From NCBI GenBank assembly GCA_964475125.1, contig CAYYWP010000055.1, positions 1 to 22,734 on the forward strand: a DNA stretch of 22,734 nt. Direction: 5' to 3'. Within the stretch, counting starts at the first letter, position 1. Each line of letters begins with the position of its first letter. A program made the position numbers and the translations under genes. Under the pieces are notes generated by a model. That model had not been told where the DNA came from. It was given only the letters and a program-made list of their open reading frames with translations, and ran no database searches. Shown in pieces: positions 7,634 through 13,533 of the stretch. This stretch comes from CAYYWP01 sp964475125. Its GTDB lineage: Bacteria > Desulfobacterota > Binatia > HRBIN30 > CADEER01.

Positions 7634-8659
7634 ATGCGCGCCCACGTGCTGGTCCAACCCGGGCAGCTCGAGTTGCACGAGCTGCCGCGGCCGCGCCCGG
7701 CGCCCGGCGGCGTCGTCGTGCGGGTGCGCGCGGCGCTGACCTGCGGCACCGATATCAAGACCTACCTGCGCGGCCACCCGATCTTCCCTACCCCGACGGT
7801 GTTTGGGCACGAGTTTGCTGGCGAGCTCGCCGAGGTCGGCCCCGGCGTCGGCGAGCTGCGTCCCGGCGATGCGATCATGGCGGTGCCGACGGCGCCGTGC
7901 GGCCACTGTTTCCATTGCCAGCGCGAGCAGGAGAATCTCTGCCCGCAGGTGAAGGAGGCGTTCGTGCTCGGCGGCTTCGCCGACTTCGTCGCCTTGCCGG
8001 CGGCGATTGTGCGCCGCAACCTGTTTCGCAAACCGGCCGTGCTGCCGTACCGAGAGGCGGCGCTGCTCGAACCGCTGTCGTGCGTGGTGCAGGGCCTGGC
8101 GCAGGTCGCTGTCCGGCCGGACGACACGGTGGTGTTAATCGGCGCCGGGGCCATCGCCTTGCTCCACCTGCTGGTGCTGCGGGCGCGCGGTATCGGCAGC
8201 GTGCTGTGCATCGTGCGCAGCCCAGCCCGGGCGGCGCAGGTCCGCTCCCTGGGGGCGGAGGCGCTGCTCGCCGCAAACCCCGAGGAGGCCGCGGAGGTGG
8301 TGCGCCAGCGCAGCGGCGGTCGCGGCGCGGACCTGGTCATCGAGTGCACCGGTCAGGTGAGCGTGTGGGAGGCGGCACCGCAGCTCGCCCGCCGCGGCGG
8401 ACAGGTGGTGCTGTTCGGCGGTTGCGCGGTCGGCAGCCGCGCCCACTTCGATACCACGCGGCTGCACTACGATCAGGTGCGGCTGATCAGCCCGTTTCAC
8501 TTCACCCCGCGCGACGTGCGTGCCGCCTACCACCTCCTGGAAAGCGGCACTTTCGGCGGCGGCGCGCTGATCGGTGCCGAGTATCCGCTCGAGGGCCTGG
8601 CGGAAGCGCTGGCGCGCCAGCGCCGCGGCGAGGCGCCCAAGTTCGCCATCGTGCCGTAG
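7634..8659 (+). CDS. Zinc-dependent MDR dehydrogenase, NADP-type signature
   Basis: A medium-chain dehydrogenase/reductase of 341 aa from the ATG at 7634, which has AGGAG (7626-7630) close upstream; an in-frame TTG at 7589 would add 15 unconserved residues. Catalytic zinc ligands are Cys37 (TCGTD) and His59-Glu60 (GHEF); the structural zinc lobe is Cys89, 92, 95 and 103. The Rossmann loop is GAGAIA (170-175), with Ala in place of the last Gly, and strand beta-2 ends in VRS (Arg195-Ser196) with no acidic residue, features usually linked to NADP. The substrate, a polyol or secondary alcohol by family, is not identifiable. It is followed three bases later by a related gene, implying one transcript. 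Confidence 0.85.
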   Translation: MRAHVLVQPGQLELHELPRPRPAPGGVVVRVRAALTCGTDIKTYLRGHPIFPTPTVFGHEFAGELAEVGPGVGELRPGDAIMAVPTAPCGHCFHCQREQENLCPQVKEAFVLGGFADFVALPAAIVRRNLFRKPAVLPYREAALLEPLSCVVQGLAQVAVRPDDTVVLIGAGAIALLHLLVLRARGIGSVLCIVRSPARAAQVRSLGAEALLAANPEEAAEVVRQRSGGRGADLVIECTGQVSVWEAAPQLARRGGQVVLFGGCAVGSRAHFDTTRLHYDQVRLISPFHFTPRDVRAAYHLLESGTFGGGALIGAEYPLEGLAEALARQRRGEAPKFAIVP

Positions 8660-8662
8660 GTG

Positions 8663-9700
8663 ATGATGAAGGTCGCGCGGCTCTACGATTTTCTCGACGT
8701 GCGCATCGAAGACGCACCGGTGCCGGTCATCGGCCCCGGCGAAGCGCTGGTGCGCATGCGCGCCTGTGGCATCTGCTCGGGCGACGTGGTGCCGTGGTAC
8801 ATCCGCAAGAAGGCACCGCTCGTCTTCGGCCATGAGCCGGTCGGTGAGATCGTCGAGCTCGGCGCCGGGGTGAGCGACTTTCGCCTCGGCGAGCGCGTCT
8901 TCGTCCACCACCACGCGCCGTGTTTTCAGTGCCGCGCCTGTCGGCGCGGCGAGTTCGTCCAGTGCCCAGCCTGGAAGCAGTCGCGCCTCGACCCGGGCGG
9001 CATGGCGGAGTTCTTCCGCGTCCCAGCGAGCAACCTGGCCGGGGATACCTTGCGCCTCCCCGACGACGTGTCGGATGCTGACGGAGCGCTGGTCGAGCCG
9101 CTGGCCTGCGTCGTCAAGTCGCTCGACCGCGCCGGCCCGCTCGACGGCGCCGCGGTGTTGATCATCGGCCTCGGCGTGATGGGGCAGCTGCACGTCGTGT
9201 TGGCGCGCCACTTAGGGGCGCGGCGCATCCTCGCGGCCGATCTGATCGCCGCGCGCTGTGCCAAGGCGCGGAGCCTCGGTGCCGACGTCACCATCGACGC
9301 CGGTGCCGTCGATCTCGCCAGCGCCGTGCGTGAGCAGACCGCCGGAGAGGGGGCCGAAGTGGTCATCGTCGGCCCGGCCACTGTCGAAGCGATCCAAACC
9401 GGCCTGGCGTGCGCGGCCCGGGGGGGTACGGTGGTGCAGTTCATGGGCACCGAACCGGGTGCCCGCCTGGCGCTCGACACCTTTGATTTCTACTTCCGCG
9501 AGCTCCGTCTGGTGCCGAGCTATTCCTGTGGCCCGGTGGAGACGCGTCAGGCGCTGAGCCTGATCAGCGCCGGGGTGGTGCGGGCCGAGCAGGTGGTGAC
9601 GCACCGCTTTCCGCTCGCACGGGCGGCAGAGGCGTACCGCGTTGCGGCTCAGGACCGGGCGGCGATCAAGACCGTCGTGACAGTCGACGGCGCGCCGTAG
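8663..9700 (+). CDS. Zinc-dependent MDR dehydrogenase, NAD-type signature
   Basis: A second MDR enzyme of 345 aa. The first gene's TAG is followed at once by GTG-ATG-ATG, so the start may be 8660, 8663 or 8666; the choice changes only one or two residues. Catalytic zinc: Cys35 (ACGICSGD) and His57-Glu58 (GHEP); structural zinc: Cys87, 90, 93 and 101. The coenzyme loop is GLGVMG (169-174) and strand beta-2 ends in AAD (Asp193), the classic NAD-ribose ligand, unlike its neighbour. The two proteins share the layout and the EPL(S/A)CV block but are clearly diverged. Similarity is to sorbitol/threonine dehydrogenases; substrate unknown. Probably the last gene of an rsmD-coaD-mdr1-mdr2 run. Confidence 0.85.
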   Translation: MMKVARLYDFLDVRIEDAPVPVIGPGEALVRMRACGICSGDVVPWYIRKKAPLVFGHEPVGEIVELGAGVSDFRLGERVFVHHHAPCFQCRACRRGEFVQCPAWKQSRLDPGGMAEFFRVPASNLAGDTLRLPDDVSDADGALVEPLACVVKSLDRAGPLDGAAVLIIGLGVMGQLHVVLARHLGARRILAADLIAARCAKARSLGADVTIDAGAVDLASAVREQTAGEGAEVVIVGPATVEAIQTGLACAARGGTVVQFMGTEPGARLALDTFDFYFRELRLVPSYSCGPVETRQALSLISAGVVRAEQVVTHRFPLARAAEAYRVAAQDRAAIKTVVTVDGAP

Positions 9701-9747
9701 GTACCCTCAGCATCGGTCGCTGTTTCTACCGCCGCCGGGGGCGGGTG

Positions 9748-9783
9748 AAAAAGAAGGGGCGACCCTTTCGGGACGCCCCCCTT
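9748..9783 (-). terminator. Intrinsic terminator after the alanine-zipper lipoprotein genes
   Basis: Read on the minus strand, an AAGGGG...CCCCTT stem with inner CCC/GGG pairing (about 9754-9783) is followed by TTCTTTTT (9748-9755). It lies 20 bases past the stop at 9804. On the plus strand the same hairpin ends the dehydrogenase run but lacks a T-tract, so it works mainly for the minus-strand genes. Confidence 0.75.
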
Positions 9784-9803
9784 CGCGTGTCTTTCCAGGC
9801 CTA

Positions 9804-10052
9804 TTACTTGATGCCTGGGCGGTAGCTGGACCCGATCTTGTCAGCCGCTGCCTGGGCTGCCGCTGCCGACGCTTTGGCTTTGTCGGCCGCCGCCTGGGCC
9901 TGGCTTGCCGCTGCCTCGGCCTTGTTCGCTGCCGCCTCGATGCGCCCCATTTGCTCCGGCGGAACCTTCGCGGTCTGCGAGCAGCCAACCGCCACGGTGC
10001 CAACCAGGCCGAGACCGATCGAAGCCATCAGTAGTTGTACTCGACGCGTCAT
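9804..10052 (-). CDS. Lpp/OprI-type alanine-zipper lipoprotein (1)
   Basis: An 82-aa small lipoprotein. A lipoprotein signal ends in the lipobox VAVGC (Cys24), followed by a short linker and a nearly uninterrupted Ala-rich helix with repeating AxxKAxAAAxxAxAAA heptads, as in Lpp, OprI and other alanine-zipper proteins that form trimeric coiled coils. It ends SYRPGIK; in Braun's lipoprotein the C-terminal Lys is joined to peptidoglycan, and the Lys here could do the same. AGGAAGGAG lies about eight bases before the ATG. The upstream gene (10119-10349) is a paralogue on the same strand 66 bases away, and a good terminator follows. An outer-membrane-to-wall tether is likely by family. Confidence 0.85.
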   Translation of the reverse strand: MTRRVQLLMASIGLGLVGTVAVGCSQTAKVPPEQMGRIEAAANKAEAAASQAQAAADKAKASAAAAQAAADKIGSSYRPGIK

Positions 10053-10118
10053 GATCGCGCTCCTTCCTGGACTGCGCCTTCGGCCGAGGAACCTCGACGA
10101 TGCCCCGGCCGAGCGGGG

Positions 10119-10349
10119 CTACTTATGGAATTTCGTCCCGACGTTGGCGCACTTCTGCGCCGCTGCGTCCGCTTGCGTCGCGGCCTGCGATGCGCTCTGC
10201 GCCGCCGCCGCTGCCTTGTTCGCTGCTGCCTCGGCTTTGCTCACCGCCGCATCGACCCTCTGCATGTCTGCCGGGTCGATCTTGCACGTGCAGCCCGCCA
10301 CGCCAGCGGCCAGAGCCACGGCCGCGATGATTCCCTTCTTCGACATCAT
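10119..10349 (-). CDS. Lpp/OprI-type alanine-zipper lipoprotein (2)
   Basis: A 76-aa paralogue of the next gene on its strand. The ATGATG start is preceded by AAGGAGG (10358-10364) seven bases upstream, clearly deciding it over longer readings. The signal (MMSKKGIIAAVALAAGVAGC) gives a lipobox at Cys20; a second Cys follows at 22 and a third at 67. The mature part again is an Ala-rich heptad helix (DMQRVDAAVSKAEAAANKAA) and ends TKFHK with a terminal Lys, as required for Lpp-style attachment to peptidoglycan. After its TAG there is a GC hairpin (CCCCG-CTCGGC-CGGGG, about 10101-10118) without a T-run, so transcription probably continues into the paralogue. Confidence 0.85.
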   Translation of the reverse strand: MMSKKGIIAAVALAAGVAGCTCKIDPADMQRVDAAVSKAEAAANKAAAAAQSASQAATQADAAAQKCANVGTKFHK

Positions 10350-10611
10350 TCTCTCGTCCTCCTTGTTGGCAAGTGTAGTAGTTCCCGCAGGACCGCTCCC
10401 GACTTTCTTCCACAAAATTGCGCCCGCCGCAAGCGTCAATATGAAAATGTCTGATGGGCTCCGCGGGGTCGGATGCGCAGGAATAACAGCCCCGGAATTG
10501 AGTCTCGCCGACTTTCTTGGCAAGTAAGCGGGCATCCCTCGCTGCCTCAGCGTCCGCTGCCGCGACCCAGGTGCCGCCGACTGCGGGCCGACGAATAAGG
10601 AGAAGAGCGCC

Positions 10612-12672
10612 ATGTGGTACGTACTGTTCGCCCTGCTCGCGGGTCTGTGGGCACTGCGCTTCGCCAGGAAGAAGGCGGCCTGGGTGCGGGAACAGGACCC
10701 GGGGACGGAGCGCATGCAGGAGATCGCCGCCAGCATTCGCGAGGGGGCGATGGCGTTTCTGGCGCGCGAATACCGCGTGCTGGCGATTTTCGTTGCCGGC
10801 GTCAGCCTGTTGCTTTTCATCATGGGGCTGGTGAGCGAGGACTCCTCATTCTTGGTCGCCTGGTCGTTTGTACTGGGCGCGGGCTGCTCGGCCCTGGCCG
10901 GGTACATCGGCATGAAGGTGGCGACCGAGGCCAACGTGCGCACCACCAACGCCGCGCGCACCGGGTTGGTTGCGGCCCTCAACGTCGCCTTCTCGGGAGG
11001 GACGGTGATGGGGATGGTCGTCGCCGGCTTGGGGCTGGCAGGGCTCACCATCTTGTTCACCGTGTACCGGTGGCTGTTCGGCAGCGAAACCGTGGCTGAG
11101 CTGACCAAGGTGATGAACGTCCTGACCGGCTTCTCGCTCGGGGCCTCCTCGATCGCCCTCTTCGCGCGTGTCGGCGGCGGGATCTACACGAAAGCGGCCG
11201 ACGTGGGAGCCGATCTGGTCGGCAAGGTCGAGGCCGGCATTCCGGAGGACGACCCGCGCAACCCGGCGGTGATTGCCGACAACGTCGGCGACAACGTCGG
11301 CGACGTCGCCGGTATGGGAGCCGATCTTTTCGAGAGCTACGTCGGCTCGATCATCGGGGCGATGGTCCTTGGGGTGGCATACAACGAACCGGCGCTGATC
11401 ATCTTGCCCCTCCTACTGGCCGGGGTCGGGATCGCGGTGTCGATTGCAGGGACGTACGCTGTGCGCACCGAGGAGGGGGGGAATCCGCAGACGGCCCTGA
11501 ACCTCGGCAGCTTCGGCGCCGGCGCCCTGATGCTCCTACTGACCTATCCGGTGGTCAAGTTGCTGGTTCCCGACAGCTTCGATCCAGTCCACAACGTCAC
11601 CGGCACGCTGCACACCCTTACCGCTGGCGGCATCTTCATGGCGACGATCTCGGGGCTGCTGGCCGGCATCGCCGTCGGCGTGATCACCGAGTACTATACC
11701 GCGGAAGCGCGGCGCCCGGCGCAGCGTATCGCCGAGCAATCGCTGACCGGCGCGGCGACGAACATCATCAGCGGCCTCGGACTCGGCATGCTGTCCACCG
11801 CCTGGCCGATCGTCTGCCTGTCGGCGGCGATCATTTCCTCCTACTACTTCGCCGGGTTGTACGGCATCGCCATGGCGGGGCTCGGCATGCTGTCGACCAT
11901 CGGCATCCAGCTCGCCGTCGATGCCTACGGACCGATCTCCGACAACGCCGGCGGCATCGCCGAGATGAGCGAGCTCGGCCCTGAGGTGCGGGCGCGTACC
12001 GACAAGTTGGATGCGGTCGGCAACACCACGGCGGCGATCGGCAAGGGCTTCGCCATCGGCTCGGCGGCGCTGACGGCGCTGGCGCTGTTCTCGGCCTATC
12101 AGGCGGTGGCCGGCATCGAGCAAATCGACGTCAGCAACCCGTACGTCATGGCTGGACTCCTCTTCGGCGCCATGCTGCCGTTTCTGTTCAGTGCCATGGC
12201 GATGCGCGCCGTTGGTGAGGCGGCCTACGACATGATCGAGGAAGTGCGCCGTCAGTTCCGCAGCATCCCGGGCCTCATGGAGGGCACGGCGCGGGCCGAC
12301 TATGCGCGCTGCGTCGACATCGCGACCGCCGCGGCCATCCGGCGCATGGTGGTGCCAGGCCTCATGGCGGTGGCGACGCCGGTGGTGGTCGGGCTGATGG
12401 ACAAGTATGCGCTGGGCGGCATGTTGGCGGGCTGCACGGTGTCCGGCGTGCTCATGGCGATCTTCATGGCCAACGCGGGCGGGGCCTGGGACAACGCCAA
12501 GAAACACATCGAAGGTGGAAAACACGGCGGCAAGGGGTCCGAGGCCCACAAGGCCGCGGTGGTGGGCGACACCGTCGGCGATCCCTTCAAGGACACCGCC
12601 GGTCCGTCGCTCAACATTCTGATCAAGCTCATGTCGGTGGTCTCCCTGGTGATGGCCCCACTGCTGCGCTGA
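10612..12672 (+). CDS. hppA: HppA, membrane ion-pumping pyrophosphatase (K+-dependent type)
   Basis: An integral membrane enzyme (686 aa, about 16 membrane helices by family) that splits pyrophosphate and pumps H+ (or Na+). The substrate and metal sites are obvious: DVGADLVGKVEAGIPEDDPRNP, then DNVGDNVGDVAGMGADLFESY (Asp223, 227, 231), and near the end GDTVGDPFKDT (Asp653, 657, 661). The signature GNTTAAIGKG (470-479) has Ala474 and Gly477, where K+-independent enzymes have Lys and Thr, so this is the K+-dependent class. Which ion is pumped cannot be decided by eye. AAGGAG (about 10597-10602) precedes the ATG. The 262-bp gap from the divergent lipoprotein gene is more AT-rich than its surroundings and likely holds both promoters; I see no convincing -35/-10 pair there. 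Confidence 0.96.
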   Translation: MWYVLFALLAGLWALRFARKKAAWVREQDPGTERMQEIAASIREGAMAFLAREYRVLAIFVAGVSLLLFIMGLVSEDSSFLVAWSFVLGAGCSALAGYIGMKVATEANVRTTNAARTGLVAALNVAFSGGTVMGMVVAGLGLAGLTILFTVYRWLFGSETVAELTKVMNVLTGFSLGASSIALFARVGGGIYTKAADVGADLVGKVEAGIPEDDPRNPAVIADNVGDNVGDVAGMGADLFESYVGSIIGAMVLGVAYNEPALIILPLLLAGVGIAVSIAGTYAVRTEEGGNPQTALNLGSFGAGALMLLLTYPVVKLLVPDSFDPVHNVTGTLHTLTAGGIFMATISGLLAGIAVGVITEYYTAEARRPAQRIAEQSLTGAATNIISGLGLGMLSTAWPIVCLSAAIISSYYFAGLYGIAMAGLGMLSTIGIQLAVDAYGPISDNAGGIAEMSELGPEVRARTDKLDAVGNTTAAIGKGFAIGSAALTALALFSAYQAVAGIEQIDVSNPYVMAGLLFGAMLPFLFSAMAMRAVGEAAYDMIEEVRRQFRSIPGLMEGTARADYARCVDIATAAAIRRMVVPGLMAVATPVVVGLMDKYALGGMLAGCTVSGVLMAIFMANAGGAWDNAKKHIEGGKHGGKGSEAHKAAVVGDTVGDPFKDTAGPSLNILIKLMSVVSLVMAPLLR

Positions 12673-12682
12673 GCGAGGCCGG

Positions 12683-12730
12683 GTGGAGAGCGATGCGCGG
12701 CGCCCCGGGTCGCTTCCACTCGTCGCCTTT
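12683..12730 (+). terminator. Probable transcription stop after hppA
   Basis: Ten bases past the hppA stop, GTGGA-g-AGCGA (12683-12693) can pair with TCGCTTCCAC (12710-12719) around a GC-rich loop, giving a ten-pair stem with one bulge. It is followed by a modest pyrimidine tract (CCTTTCTCTC). The weak T-run keeps confidence low. Confidence 0.4.
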
Positions 12731-12746
12731 CTCTCAGCGCTGCCTC

Positions 12747-12776
12747 TTGCGCCGGGGCCGCCCGATGCGGGACAAT
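12747..12776 (+). promoter_or_regulatory. Candidate sigma70-type promoter for the zinc-ribbon/TPR gene
   Basis: TTGCGC (12747-12752) and GACAAT (12771-12776) are 18 bases apart, with the ATG 25 bases further at 12802. Both hexamers match consensus at four of six positions. It stands directly after the hppA stop hairpin, which fits a separate transcript. Confidence 0.35.
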
Positions 12777-12801
12777 GCCGCCGTCAGTCGGGAGGCGAGC
12801 G

Positions 12802-13515
12802 ATGACGTGCCCCGAGTGTCAGGTCGACAACGCCGCGGACCACAATTACTGCAAGCACTGCGGCTTCCCACTGCGCGCCACGGTCTTGGAGCGCGAGCTC
12901 GGCGGCGGCAGCCCTGATGTCGCCCTCGAGCGCTGTCGGCGCATCGCCGAGCACTACCCCGAACGCGCTGAGGCACATTTCAACCTGGGGATGGCGCACT
13001 ACCATCTCGGCGAGATCGATGAGGCGATCGCGGCCCTCGAGACTGCGGTGGCGCTGGAGGACTCGCTCGCCTATGCCCATTTTCAGCTCGCCGTCGCGCT
13101 CTACCGCCGCGGCCGACTGCACGAGTCCGCGGCCAGTTGCCGGCGGGCGCTGCAGTACAATCCGACCTCGGTTCCGGCGCGCTACCGGCTGGCCCTGTGC
13201 GACTTCCACCTCGGCGAGCTCGAGGCGGCGTTGATGAACTTTCGCGCCGTGGCCGAGGCGGATCCCGGGTACGTCATCGCCTCCTATCACATCGGCGTGA
13301 CCTGCGAGCGCCTTGGCCTGGTCGACGAGGCCATCGCCGCCTTCACCTGCGTCTCCGAGGCCAACCCCAACGACGCGGCCGCTCACTACCACCTGGGCGT
13401 GAACTACAAGCGCAAGGGTCTGGACGACCTCGCCATCGGCGAGTTCGCGCACGTCCTGCAGATCGACCCGTCCGATCAGGCCGCCGAGATCGAACTCAGC
13501 TCGCTACAGCGGTGA
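12802..13515 (+). CDS. Zinc-ribbon plus tetratricopeptide-repeat protein
   Basis: A 237-aa protein without signal peptide or membrane segment. GGGAGG (about 12790-12795) six bases before the ATG at 12802 fixes the start. Residues 3-20 form a zinc ribbon, Cys3-x2-Cys6 and Cys17-x2-Cys20. The remainder is about five TPR units with the usual A..yxLG.....G..deAi..f..al...P pattern (for example AHFNLGMAHYHLGEIDEAIA and AHYHLGVNYKRKGLDDLAIG). TPRs hold protein partners; the ribbon suggests a cytosolic scaffold or regulator, but no partner can be named. It is convergent with the glycoside-hydrolase-like gene, with only 18 bases between the stops; a five-pair hairpin (GAGTG-GCTC-CACTC) overlaps that gap. 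Confidence 0.85.
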   Translation: MTCPECQVDNAADHNYCKHCGFPLRATVLERELGGGSPDVALERCRRIAEHYPERAEAHFNLGMAHYHLGEIDEAIAALETAVALEDSLAYAHFQLAVALYRRGRLHESAASCRRALQYNPTSVPARYRLALCDFHLGELEAALMNFRAVAEADPGYVIASYHIGVTCERLGLVDEAIAAFTCVSEANPNDAAAHYHLGVNYKRKGLDDLAIGEFAHVLQIDPSDQAAEIELSSLQR

Positions 13516-13533
13516 AAGGACGAGTGGCTCCAC

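Noticed and set aside
10372..10439. Promoter for the lipoprotein pair (TTGACG at 10434-10439 or TACACT at 10372-10377, minus strand)
   Set aside because: TTGACG has no acceptable -10 at 16-18 bases, and TACACT would leave almost no leader before the Shine-Dalgarno, with no -35.
10350..11108. Upstream extension of the second lipoprotein on the minus strand
   Set aside because: A good AAGGAGG and lipoprotein signal set the start at 10349; the rest is antisense to hppA.
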